Source of the DNA: Rhizobiaceae bacterium MnEN-MB40S
Lineage (GTDB): Bacteria > Pseudomonadota > Alphaproteobacteria > Rhizobiales > Rhizobiaceae
Length of the DNA stretch: 64,000 nt
NCBI GenBank assembly: GCA_024343425.1
Contig: BRLC01000017.1
Coordinates: forward strand, 179,557-243,556
Direction of reading: 5' to 3'
Both the position numbers and the translations under genes were made by a program. Below, piece after piece: positions 52,591 through 60,899 of the stretch (the stretch's first letter is position 1; the number at the start of each line of letters is the position of its first letter). The notes below the pieces were generated by a model. It was not told the origin of the DNA and did no database searches. It worked only from the letters and a program-made list of their open reading frames with translations.

Positions 52591-52815
52591 ATGAACACGA
52601 CCACTACTCATGGCGCACAAGACGTGTTTGCCGGCTCGATATGGCGGCGCGTCATGGGAGTGCCGGGCCGCGTAAGGGCGGCGAACCGAAATCGCCGGGA
52701 ACACGCCACGCTGCTGGCCATGTCGTCCCATGAATTGCGCGACATCGGACTGTGCCGCGGCGACGTCGCCTTCGGCGTCTCGAGCGGACGCGGCGTTTTC
52801 CGGGACATCGACTGA
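52591..52815 (+). CDS. DUF1127 domain small protein
   Basis: A 74-residue protein with the DUF1127 pattern in its second half (LLAMSSHELRDIGLCRGDV), close to the copy at 51802. AAGGGA precedes the ATG. The stop overlaps the next start by one base (TGATG, 52813-52817), so the downstream small gene is translationally coupled. Copy 4 of the composite element and a stem-loop lie in the leader. Confidence 0.8.
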   Translation: MNTTTTHGAQDVFAGSIWRRVMGVPGRVRAANRNRREHATLLAMSSHELRDIGLCRGDVAFGVSSGRGVFRDID

Positions 52816-52982
52816 TGATGGACCCGGAGCTTGTCCCCATGGCGCTGATCCGTGAGGGCGTTCACATCACCAAGGCGGAGGCCAGCATTGCCGGTATCCG
52901 CATGCTGATGCTGACCGTCCTCATTCGGGGCGCTCTCGGGGAGTTTCGACGAAAACGGGATGACCCGAAACCAAAAAATTGA
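52815..52982 (+). CDS. small protein coupled to DUF1127 gene
   Basis: A 55-residue frame that begins in the TGATG overlap with the upstream gene. The sequence starts MMDPELVPMALIREGVHITK, with one short hydrophobic segment (IRMLMLTVLIRGALG) and a basic tail. No family known. A second ATG (52818) directly follows the first. The stop is immediately followed by a bidirectional terminator, which supports the two genes forming a complete operon. Confidence 0.6.
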   Translation: MMDPELVPMALIREGVHITKAEASIAGIRMLMLTVLIRGALGEFRRKRDDPKPKN

Positions 52983-53006
52983 AAACCCGGCTCGAAGGCC
53001 GGGTTT
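52983..53006. terminator. bidirectional rho-independent terminator
   Basis: AAACCCGGC, loop of 6, GCCGGGTTT. A T-rich tail follows on the plus strand (TTTCTTGTTTT) and T-rich sequence also follows on the minus strand, so it can serve both the DUF1127 pair and the convergent gene at 53035. Confidence 0.85.
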
Positions 53007-53034
53007 CTTGTTTTGTGGGGGGAGGGGCCTGGGT

Positions 53035-53478
53035 CTACTGCTTGACCAGACCGCCGCCGCCGAGACCGATCTTGCAACTCGCCTTCAGCGGAACCCAGTT
53101 GCTGAGCTGCTTGAAACTCGGCGCAGAAGCGCGGTAGCGCGCGTCGATCGGCTGATGGATCTTCAGTGTGCGCGAATAGACGCCCATATATTTTCCGTTG
53201 CCGGTCGCCTTCGTCGTGACCTGATACGGACCGGAGACGCTCGCGCCGCCGTCGCGGGCTATGAAGATCGGCACCGTTCCAGGCTTGTTGGTGAAAACCC
53301 AGACCATCATCTTGGCCTCGGTCGGACATGCGTTTGTCTTGGGCGACTGGATGCCCATCTGCACCTGCGCCACCTTCAGTTTCGGCTGACCGCCGGATTG
53401 CAGGTCCAGGGCGTTGGCAAAACCGGATGTCGCGATCAGCGTTGTTGCGGCCATCGCAGTGAGGAGTGTCTTTCTCAT
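53035..53478 (-). CDS. small exported protein of unknown function
   Basis: A 147-residue protein with a signal peptide (LLTAMAATTLIATSGFANALD). The mature part is probably beta-rich (KLKVAQVQMGIQ; KMMVWVFTNKPGTVPIFIARDG) and has two Cys (NACPTEAK and KASCKIGL) that could pair. It ends in a Gly run (GLGGGGLVKQ). No known family. It stands alone between the DUF1127 genes and the polyamine-type transporter. Confidence 0.6.
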   Translation of the reverse strand: MRKTLLTAMAATTLIATSGFANALDLQSGGQPKLKVAQVQMGIQSPKTNACPTEAKMMVWVFTNKPGTVPIFIARDGGASVSGPYQVTTKATGNGKYMGVYSRTLKIHQPIDARYRASAPSFKQLSNWVPLKASCKIGLGGGGLVKQ

Positions 53479-53625
53479 GGGTTCGTTCCTTTGTTCGCTT
53501 CCCGATGATTCCGACTATGCAACCAGCGTATTGAATGTCTTCTGAACTGTCCATTAATGCGCCGTTCAGTCGGAAAGGACCGCCTGATGGGAACAGCATT
53601 GCCCGTTGGAATGCCGGTCCGAAGG

Positions 53626-54693
53626 TCAGGTCTCGGCGATGATGTGTACGGCTTCCGGCCGCCAGCTTATGTGACAGTCCTCACCTTCCTTGATAATCAC
53701 GACGTCTGCGCCGAGCACGCGCACCCTGACCGGATGATCGCCGCTGTGGCCGATCACCAGGGCGTTGTCGCCGTAATTGACGATCGTGTCGACCGTCATG
53801 GTCGCCCATTCTCCGCTTTCGGGAGCCTTGCGGGAAATCTTCAGATGTTCCGGACGGATCAGGATGTTGACCGCCTGTCCGTTCGAGAACCGGTCATCGG
53901 CCGGATAGCGGCAGGATCCGAAGACGGCGCATTCGGCGAGACCCGCCGTCGCGTCGACGACATGACCCGCCATGATGTTGCTTTCGCCGACGAAGCCGGC
54001 GACGAAACGCGTGTTCGGCCGGTGATAAAGCTCCAGCGGATCGGCGACCTGTTCGATCCGGCCCTTGTCGAAGACGACGATGCGGTCGGACATCGACATG
54101 GCCTCCGTCTGGTCGTGGGTGACGAAGATCGTCGTCACGCCTAGACGCTTCTGGATGCGCTTGATCTCGATCTGCATCTGCTCGCGCAGGTTCTTGTCCA
54201 GAGCGCCGAGCGGTTCGTCGAGAAGAAGCAGGGAGGGCTCGAACACCAGCGCCCGCGCCAGGGCGACGCGTTGCTGCTGTCCGCCGGACAGTTCTTTCGG
54301 ATGGCGTTCGCTGAAGCCTTTCAGGCCGACGAGTTCAAGCATCCGATTGGCTTTCTCAAGGCCCTCCCTGCGTCCGACGCCCCGCATCTGCAGCGGAAAG
54401 TAGACGTTCTCGACGGCGGTCTTGTGCGGGAACAGCGCGTAATTCTGGAAAACGATGCCGATGTTGCGCTGATAGGGCTTCAGGCCGTCCAGCGGTTTCC
54501 CATCGATGGTGATGCGGCCTTTCGTGGCCTGTTCGAAACCGGCGATGATCATCAGCGTTGTCGTCTTGCCGGATCCGCTGGGACCCAGGAAAGTCACGAA
54601 TTCGCCGCGTTCGATATCCAGATTGACATCGTCCAACGCTTGGAAATCGCCGAACATCTTGTTGACGCCGCTGAGATTGAGATAACTGCTCAT
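53626..54693 (-). CDS. ABC transporter ATPase, PotA-like
   Basis: A 355-residue ATPase of the spermidine/putrescine branch. Walker A GPSGSGKTT, signature ELSGGQQQRVALARAL, Walker B LLLLDEPLGALDKN, and the H-loop VTHDQTEAM. A C-terminal TOBE domain (about 280-350) matches PotA-type regulatory domains. It is the last gene of the leftward operon and follows the permease by two bases. The transported compound may be a polyamine or related amine; the binding protein does not settle this. Confidence 0.88.
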   Translation of the reverse strand: MSSYLNLSGVNKMFGDFQALDDVNLDIERGEFVTFLGPSGSGKTTTLMIIAGFEQATKGRITIDGKPLDGLKPYQRNIGIVFQNYALFPHKTAVENVYFPLQMRGVGRREGLEKANRMLELVGLKGFSERHPKELSGGQQQRVALARALVFEPSLLLLDEPLGALDKNLREQMQIEIKRIQKRLGVTTIFVTHDQTEAMSMSDRIVVFDKGRIEQVADPLELYHRPNTRFVAGFVGESNIMAGHVVDATAGLAECAVFGSCRYPADDRFSNGQAVNILIRPEHLKISRKAPESGEWATMTVDTIVNYGDNALVIGHSGDHPVRVRVLGADVVIIKEGEDCHISWRPEAVHIIAET

Positions 54694-54695
54694 CG

Positions 54696-55523
54696 TTACT
54701 CCTGGGGGGCGAGAGCCGCAGGCGGCGCTTCTGACCCGGCGTTTGTCTTGCGCAGGCGTCCCCGAAGCGCCTTTACCAGATAGGGCGTGAGAAGCCCGAT
54801 CAGCACCACGACGAAAAGGAGGGTTGAAATCACCGCAATCACCGGGTCGGCCTCCTGACGGATGCTGTCGAACATCTTACGCGGCAACGTCTCGGCGTCG
54901 CGGCCGGAGATGAAGATGGCGACCACCGTCTCGTCAAAGGACTGGATGAAGGCGAACAGCGCGCTGATCAGCAGTCCCGGTCGCAGAATCGGCAGGGTGA
55001 CATGGATGAAGGTTCTCATCGGACTGGCGCCGAGGCTCTGGGCGGCGCGTTCGAGCGTGCGGTCGAAGCCCTTGAGATTGGCCGACAGAACCAGGAAGGC
55101 GATCGGAACGGACAAACAGGAATGGGCGAGGATCACGCCGAGATGGGTGTGAACCAGCCGCATCTGTCCGAAATAGGAGTAGTAGCCGACCGCCATGACG
55201 ATATGGGGAACCGCCATCGGCATCAGCATCATCACGTTGGCGACGCTCTTGCCGTAGAACTTGTGACGGACGAGCGCGAAGGTCGCCGGCACCACGAGGA
55301 TCATGGTGAGCACCGTGGTGGCAGACGCGATCAAAATGCTGTTCCAGGTCGGGCGCAGCCAGGACATATCGGTGAAATACGCCTCGTAGTAGCCGAGCCA
55401 GTAGCCGGGCGGCGGGAATTGCAGAGACCGCGCGTCCGAGAACGACATCGGCACCACAATGACCAGCGGCGCCGCGATGAAGCAGACGACGACGAACCCG
55501 ATTGCCTTCATCAATCTGTTCAT
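54696..55523 (-). CDS. ABC transporter permease, PotC-like
   Basis: A 275-residue inner-membrane permease with six segments. The EAA-type coupling loop is LERAAQSLGASPMRTFIHVTLP, typical of PotC/type I importers. It pairs with the PotB-like permease seven bases upstream. Its C-terminal tail (RLRKTNAGSEAPPAAL) is longer than in E. coli PotC. Confidence 0.88.
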   Translation of the reverse strand: MNRLMKAIGFVVVCFIAAPLVIVVPMSFSDARSLQFPPPGYWLGYYEAYFTDMSWLRPTWNSILIASATTVLTMILVVPATFALVRHKFYGKSVANVMMLMPMAVPHIVMAVGYYSYFGQMRLVHTHLGVILAHSCLSVPIAFLVLSANLKGFDRTLERAAQSLGASPMRTFIHVTLPILRPGLLISALFAFIQSFDETVVAIFISGRDAETLPRKMFDSIRQEADPVIAVISTLLFVVVLIGLLTPYLVKALRGRLRKTNAGSEAPPAALAPQE

Positions 55524-55530
55524 GACGCCC

Positions 55531-56379
55531 TTACCCCCACAACCGGTCGAGGCCGAAGCGGCGGTGATAGACGGCGAGGATCACCATCGTGATCGCCAGC
55601 AGCACCATCGCCATGGCCGATCCGAGACCGAAGGCGAGGAACTCCTCGATCTGGTGGCCGATCAGCCCGGCGATCATCTGTTCGCGCGGGCTTCCGAGCA
55701 GCACGGGCGTGACGTAGAATCCGAGACAGATCACGAAGACCAGCACAAGACCGTTGGCGATGCCGGGCGCCGTGAGCGGCAGATAGACGTGCCGGAACAC
55801 CGAAAATCCCCTGGCTCCGAGGCTTTCCGCGGATTTGACGAGCGCCGGATCGATCTTCTTCATGACCGTGTAGATGTTCATGATCATGTAGGGCGCCAGG
55901 ATGTGCACCATGGCGAGCGTCGAGGAAAATCGCGTGAAGAGCAGGTGCGGCGGGTCCGCTACGCCGATCGTCTCCATGAGCCAGATCACCGGCCCCTGGT
56001 TGCCGAGCAGCACCATCCAGGCATACGTGCGGACCAGGAAACTGGTCCAGAAACTCATCGTTACCAGCAGCAGGATCAGCAGCGCCGTCCGGTCGCTGCT
56101 GTGCGCCATCAGATAGGCGAGAGGGTAGCCGACGAGCAGGCAACAGACCGCCACCAGACCGGCCGTTGCGAAAGTGTTGATGAACACTTTCCGGTACAGG
56201 GAGCCCGTCAGCACCTTCGCATAGTTGTCGAGCGACAGCTCGGGCTCCGTCACGCTCATGATTGCGACATCGACAAGCGGGACGACAAAGAAAACCAGAA
56301 GATAGGCGGCAAGAGGCAGGAGCAGAAGCCACGGCCAGAACTGGCCGCGACCCTGAACGCCGCCTGTGTTCACGGACAT
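55531..56379 (-). CDS. ABC transporter permease, PotB-like
   Basis: A 282-residue inner-membrane permease, partner of the PotC-like protein. The coupling loop is VKSAESLGARGFSVFRHVYLP, and the N-terminus has one membrane segment (WPWLLLLPLAAYLLVFF). It lies 29 bases after the binding-protein gene in the same operon. Confidence 0.88.
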   Translation of the reverse strand: MSVNTGGVQGRGQFWPWLLLLPLAAYLLVFFVVPLVDVAIMSVTEPELSLDNYAKVLTGSLYRKVFINTFATAGLVAVCCLLVGYPLAYLMAHSSDRTALLILLLVTMSFWTSFLVRTYAWMVLLGNQGPVIWLMETIGVADPPHLLFTRFSSTLAMVHILAPYMIMNIYTVMKKIDPALVKSAESLGARGFSVFRHVYLPLTAPGIANGLVLVFVICLGFYVTPVLLGSPREQMIAGLIGHQIEEFLAFGLGSAMAMVLLAITMVILAVYHRRFGLDRLWG

Positions 56380-56408
56380 CCGTTACGCTCCTGCCCCGAT
56401 GCGCCGCC

Positions 56409-57470
56409 CTAGCTCGCGACCCATTCCTCGAAGCGCTGCGCGACCTCGTTCGGATCGGCTCCGAAATTCTCCACGTCCTGTTCGAACACCAGCGGGTAGT
56501 TGTCCGGCGATGTGGGGCTGCGTTCCGCCGCCGACGCATCGACGAACTCGTTCGCTGCAGGATTGAGCGGTCCGTAAGCCGCCTGCGACGCAAAGCCGGC
56601 CAGCGGCTTTGCGCTGGTGGCGAAGGCGACGAATTTCTTCGCGGCTTCCATATTGGGCGTGTCTTTCGCGACGACCCAGTAGGCCCGATCGATTTCCGCC
56701 TGGTTCCAGGTCATGGCGACCGGAGCGCCGGCGTCGAGCGCTTCGTAGTAGCGGCCATGCCAGATGCCGATCATGTCGATCTCCCCGTCGCGCAGGATCT
56801 GGGTCGACTGTGCGCCGGCTGTCCACCAGACGCGGATATGCGGCTTGATCTTGTCGAGCGAGGCGAAAGCGCGGTCGATATCCAGCGGATACAGATCCTC
56901 GATCTTCACGCCGTCGGCGAGAAGCGCGATCGGCAGCACACGGGCCGGGTAGCGCTGCAGCGATCTCGGTCCGGGGAACTTGTCGACGTTCCAGAAGTCC
57001 GCCCAGTCCTTCGGGCTTTCATCCGTATATTTGTCGGTGCGCCATGCAAGCACGGTCGCGAAGGCGTGGCTGGCGACGCCGTTCTGGAACAGGCCGCCTT
57101 CATAAGGCGGCTCCAGTTGCTCGATGATGCCGGCCTGGTTGGCGCGCAGGATGTCTCCGCCTCCAAGCGTCGTCACGTCGAACTCGTAGACGCCGGTCTT
57201 CACCTGGGCGGCGAGCTTGGCGAAGGAAACCGGAGACACGGTGCGAATTTCGATGCCGGTTTCTTCCGTGAAAGGCTCGAACAGGTTCTTCGTCGCGGCT
57301 TCCTGCCAAGGACCGCCCCAGGTGTTGATGTACAGGACATCGGCCGCGCGGGCCCGGCCGATAAAAGGCGTCGCGAGCGCGGTGGCCGCAAGCGCCGCCG
57401 CGCCCTTCAGGACGGTGCGGCGACCGGCGTTGACGGTCGGTTTGATGAGAATGGGTTTTTTCGTTTGCAT
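56409..57470 (-). CDS. extracellular solute-binding protein, PotD-like
   Basis: A 353-residue binding protein of family 1/PotD. A Tat-type signal NAGRRTVLKGAAALAATAL is cut near ARAADV. The mature protein starts VLYINTWGGPWQEAATKNLF and has the acidic and aromatic patches (DVTTLGGGDILRANQAG; WGRD is not present) of amine or amino-acid binding proteins. The start codon lies one base from the stop of the dipeptidase-like gene. The ligand could be a polyamine, betaine or related compound. Confidence 0.85.
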   Translation of the reverse strand: MQTKKPILIKPTVNAGRRTVLKGAAALAATALATPFIGRARAADVLYINTWGGPWQEAATKNLFEPFTEETGIEIRTVSPVSFAKLAAQVKTGVYEFDVTTLGGGDILRANQAGIIEQLEPPYEGGLFQNGVASHAFATVLAWRTDKYTDESPKDWADFWNVDKFPGPRSLQRYPARVLPIALLADGVKIEDLYPLDIDRAFASLDKIKPHIRVWWTAGAQSTQILRDGEIDMIGIWHGRYYEALDAGAPVAMTWNQAEIDRAYWVVAKDTPNMEAAKKFVAFATSAKPLAGFASQAAYGPLNPAANEFVDASAAERSPTSPDNYPLVFEQDVENFGADPNEVAQRFEEWVAS

Positions 57471-57471
57471 G

Positions 57472-58458
57472 TCAGTTCACCTCTATCGATGGTTTGCGGA
57501 AAGTAGCCTCGTAGAGCCGCATCCAGTTCTTGTGCGTTATCTTGTCGACTTCCTCCTCGGCGAAGCCGACCGCCCGGAGGCCATCGGGAATTACGCGCAT
57601 GTCCTCGACGTCCTGGAACCACTCCGGCGGCGGCGCCTTGCCCGGCCGCGCAGCCGACGCAGCGCCGTAGTCGACGCCGCGGGTCCAGCGGCCCTGGCGC
57701 ATCCAGGCGTAGTCGGGGGCAGTGAAATTGTGGCTGCGGTCGGTGCCGATCGCGACAGCGTCGACGCCGCCGATCTCTGCGGTCCTGGCGACCATGCCGC
57801 ACCAGGCTTCGACGGTTTTGCAATAGTCGTCGCCGGTGATGTTGCGGTAGGTCGCGCATCCGATGACGCCGCCGGTCTCGCCGAGCGCCCGTATGACGTC
57901 GTCGGACTTGTTGCGGCGGTGATCGAACAGCGATTGCGCATTGGCGTGTGTGACAGCGATCGGCTTTTCGGACGCCTCGATCGCATCGAGCGTGGTGCGA
58001 TTGCCGACATGGCTGCAATCGACCAGCATCCCGGCCCTGTTCATTTCAAGAATCACCTCGCGGCCGAACCGGGCGAGGCCCCCGTCCTCCGCTTCGTAGC
58101 AACTGCTGCCGAGTTCGTTCTGATTGTTGTATGTCAGTTGCACGACGCGCACGCCCAGTTCCGCAAACAGTTCGACAAAACGGATGCGCCCCTCGAAGAG
58201 ATTGGAGTTCTGGTAGCCGAGGATGATTGCGAGCCTGCCTTCGCCGGCGAAACGCACAATGTCCGCCGGCGTGGTCGCGATGCCGGCGATATCGGCGTTG
58301 TCGCGCAGAAGGTCACGCCACCTGGCGAGCGAGTCGAGCGATTCGACCGCGCCTTCCCAGAATCCGCACGTGACGACGACCCCGGCGACGCCGCCCTTGC
58401 GCAGCGACTCGAAGGCTGCTCTGTCGAAATGGCCGCACTGCAATCCGTCAATCATCAT
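57472..58458 (-). CDS. M19 membrane-dipeptidase-like protein, non-canonical
   Basis: A 328-residue TIM-barrel protein of the renal dipeptidase family. Conserved parts include GREVILEMNRAGMLVDCSHVG and PIAVTHANAQS, giving two His ligands. But the first metal motif HxD is replaced (MIDGLQCGHFDR) and the Glu bridge is replaced by ILGYQNSN. From memory, the same exchange occurs in the PA5396-like subfamily found beside dimethylglycine/betaine catabolism genes in Pseudomonas, so a C-N bond cleavage other than dipeptide hydrolysis is possible. The frame opens to 58530; the ATG at 58458 is preferred, with AAGGA about 12 bases upstream. Confidence 0.8.
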   Translation of the reverse strand: MMIDGLQCGHFDRAAFESLRKGGVAGVVVTCGFWEGAVESLDSLARWRDLLRDNADIAGIATTPADIVRFAGEGRLAIILGYQNSNLFEGRIRFVELFAELGVRVVQLTYNNQNELGSSCYEAEDGGLARFGREVILEMNRAGMLVDCSHVGNRTTLDAIEASEKPIAVTHANAQSLFDHRRNKSDDVIRALGETGGVIGCATYRNITGDDYCKTVEAWCGMVARTAEIGGVDAVAIGTDRSHNFTAPDYAWMRQGRWTRGVDYGAASAARPGKAPPPEWFQDVEDMRVIPDGLRAVGFAEEEVDKITHKNWMRLYEATFRKPSIEVN

Positions 58459-58474
58459 CGGAGGCGTTTGTCCT

Positions 58475-59179
58475 TCATTCTTCGCTGATCTTCGGCCTGA
58501 CAAGGAATTCCAGATCGGTGTCGTCGTCATTGTCCGCGCGGCCGATCACCTGGCCGTCATCAGTCACCATCACCGGTCCTGCATGGCGGCGGGAAACCAC
58601 CGTGTCCGGCGCAAGCGCCTGCTTGGCGAGCGCGTAGATGCGCCACCACAGATCGGCTGGAACGTCGGCGCCGTTGTTGAGCGCGCGCCAAAGCACCGTG
58701 TCCTGATGCGCATGATCTTCTGTTTCGAGATTGTGCGCCGAAAGCACCGATCTCACGGCGTCTGCAAAGGCGACTTCCAGCCCGTAGCGACGGCCGAACC
58801 CCTCTGCGACCTTCAGTTCCTTGGGATCGTCGACATTGACGATCTCGATCTGGCCCGCGCCGAAACGTTCGGTCAGTTCGCACAGCAGGTCAATCAGGCC
58901 GGGAACGGCGATCCAGGCGTGTTCGGCGCCGCAGTCGACGGTGAGCTTTCCGGAGGATTCCGAAACGATGCGGAGATTGCGCGGGTCCGCCGTCTTCAGC
59001 CGGGAGAAGCGCTGTTCGAGAAGTTGCAGCCCGCCCAGCCCCATCATCTGGGAATACATCGGCAGGTCGTAGACCGTCAGCACGAAGCCCATGGGAAGGT
59101 CCGTCTGCTGCAGGATGCGCTCGCTCATCATGCGCATCTCGCGCGGCATGATGCGGAGGGTTCCGGCGTGCGTGGTCAT
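58475..59179 (-). CDS. uncharacterised protein, coupled to 59176-60897
   Basis: A 234-residue soluble protein. No known domain. Motifs that look conserved are VYDLPMYSQMMGLGGLQLLEQR, split by a turn, and SGKLTVDCGAEHAWIAVPG, ALNNGADVPADLWWRIYALA. His and Cys residues in CGAEHAW and HNLETEDHAHQDT could bind a metal. The start overlaps the stop of the 573-residue gene by ATGA, so both are made in fixed ratio. The genome context (IclR regulator, transporter, M19-like protein) suggests part of an enzyme or modification complex. Confidence 0.65.
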   Translation of the reverse strand: MTTHAGTLRIMPREMRMMSERILQQTDLPMGFVLTVYDLPMYSQMMGLGGLQLLEQRFSRLKTADPRNLRIVSESSGKLTVDCGAEHAWIAVPGLIDLLCELTERFGAGQIEIVNVDDPKELKVAEGFGRRYGLEVAFADAVRSVLSAHNLETEDHAHQDTVLWRALNNGADVPADLWWRIYALAKQALAPDTVVSRRHAGPVMVTDDGQVIGRADNDDDTDLEFLVRPKISEE

Positions 59180-60897
59180 GACGCCGGCTCCTCGGGATAG
59201 TACCAGAACTCCCCCTTGCCGGCGCGGATGTCGTCCGTTGTCGGCGCGCCGTGGAAAAGCACGCCGCGCAGGTTCCGGTTCAGGAAGTCGCGGGTCTTGT
59301 CGATGCCGTGCACCGTGACGTTCATCAGGCGCACGAGTTCGATCGGCACGAAGTCGGCGTCGTTGATGTTGGCGATCGGCGAGTGATAGGGCTCGCCCGC
59401 CAGGCTCTGCAGTCGCCCGACGAGATAGCGGTGCTCGGGGTGCTTCAGCAGGAAGCGGGACAGATAGACATCATCGTCGAAACCGTCGAGATCGGCCTTC
59501 AGCCTCTGGACGCCGCCGGGAAGGTCGAGGCCCAGATCCAGCGCATCGGGAACCTCCGACCGCGGTCCGCGTCGCGGCTCTTCCGCTGTTTCGGACTTGT
59601 ACCAGATATAAGTCCGGGCTTCGGGGCCATCCATGTCCAGGTCGAGGGCCCATTGATACTCGGCGTCGATAATCGCCTGCAGTTCGCCGACGGTTCGGCT
59701 TGCCTGCAACGTCAGTTCGTCTTTTCCGCCGATTCCGGCCGCAAGCCGGTCTGCCGTCTCGGGTATCAGTTCAATCAGAAGCGACAAGAGCGTTTCAAGA
59801 CTTTCCGGCAAGATCCGGTCCTCGAAAAGCGTCGCAAGGCAGTCGAGCGGCAGCCGCGGGGATGCGCCTTCCATCGCGCCGGTCTCGCGCCAGGACCGGA
59901 GGGTTGCGGTCACCCGGTCGAGATCGCGGGCGATATCGGCGCTCGATGCAAAGGTCTCGTAGGTCATCCGGTCCTGCCCGCGGAAGGCGATCGCCTTGTC
60001 GAGCAGCATGACCAGCCGGTCGATCCGTGGATCGTCCTTCTCGAGTTCCAGTCCGCGCGCCTCCGCGATTGCGAATTCCCGCGCCTTGAGCCAGGAATTG
60101 ATCAGGCGCGGATGCCGGTGAATGAAGAAGATCAGACCGAGCGCCGAGCCGTTGCCGACGCCGATGAACCGGCGGATTGCGGGATTGAGCGGCGCTGCCC
60201 CGTCGGATTTCAGTCTGGCCAGATGTTCGACGAGATCGCAGGAGAATTCGCGCATCAGATAGGCATTGAGAAGTTGGGCCTCCAGGGCGCCGCCAAGCGC
60301 ATGATCCGGTCCGAGGGAAGGAAAGGATCGGGTTCCGAACGTGCCGTTGCCGTCGAGGCCGGTGTTGCGCATCAGGTAGCAGGCGCCGGCGATTTCCGCG
60401 ATATCCGGCTGTTCGCCGCGCGTGAGCGCGTGCACCGTGTGGTCGAATACGCGCATCGACCGGTTCGATCGGCACCATACCAGCGTGTTCTCGCTGGAGC
60501 GGCCGCGATAGAGTTTCGGGAGTTCCGCGCGCGCCGCCTCGATCTGCGACTCTGTTGCGGGACCTTCGTTCAGCGCGCCCATCATGTCCCAGGCCCGGCC
60601 GATGATGCGGCCCGTCCGCATCTTGCTGCTGGGCGGTCGTGAAAAGGCGATAAAGCTGAATTCCTGTTGCGGCGCCCGGATATGGTAGACAGCCGTCCCG
60701 GTTCCCGTCTCATCGATGTCGAACCGGTCGACGCCGATGTCCCAGCGTTCGCGGATCATCTTGTTCATGAAGGCGCGCGCGCCGCTCAGGCGCGTCGGCT
60801 GCATGGCCGCGAGCGTCGCCGGCAGCATCACCTTTTCCGCAGGCCTCGGCGCCGGTTTAAGTCGTTCTGCGGTTGCGTTGTTTGCGACCATGGCCAT
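59176..60897 (-). CDS. large uncharacterised protein, coupled to 58475-59179
   Basis: A 573-residue protein with no recognised domain, signal peptide or membrane segment. It is likely helical. Notable stretches are TAVYHIRAPQQEFSFIAFSR (20 residues), NTGLDGNGTFGTRSF, ARLKSDGAAPLNPAIRRFIG, FIHRHPRLINSW, and NVTVHGIDKTRDFLNRNL near the C-terminus. The many conserved-looking Arg, His and Asn residues suggest an enzyme acting on a charged small molecule. The ATG at 60897 lies two bases after the IclR stop; longer versions of the frame are not coding-like. Confidence 0.65.
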   Translation of the reverse strand: MAMVANNATAERLKPAPRPAEKVMLPATLAAMQPTRLSGARAFMNKMIRERWDIGVDRFDIDETGTGTAVYHIRAPQQEFSFIAFSRPPSSKMRTGRIIGRAWDMMGALNEGPATESQIEAARAELPKLYRGRSSENTLVWCRSNRSMRVFDHTVHALTRGEQPDIAEIAGACYLMRNTGLDGNGTFGTRSFPSLGPDHALGGALEAQLLNAYLMREFSCDLVEHLARLKSDGAAPLNPAIRRFIGVGNGSALGLIFFIHRHPRLINSWLKAREFAIAEARGLELEKDDPRIDRLVMLLDKAIAFRGQDRMTYETFASSADIARDLDRVTATLRSWRETGAMEGASPRLPLDCLATLFEDRILPESLETLLSLLIELIPETADRLAAGIGGKDELTLQASRTVGELQAIIDAEYQWALDLDMDGPEARTYIWYKSETAEEPRRGPRSEVPDALDLGLDLPGGVQRLKADLDGFDDDVYLSRFLLKHPEHRYLVGRLQSLAGEPYHSPIANINDADFVPIELVRLMNVTVHGIDKTRDFLNRNLRGVLFHGAPTTDDIRAGKGEFWYYPEEPAS

Positions 60898-60899
60898 TG

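Noticed and set aside
59251..60642. 463-codon plus-strand frame over the 573-residue unknown gene
   Set aside because: The minus-strand frame has better codon use and ATGA coupling with its neighbour; the plus-strand product is Arg/Gln/Gly rich.
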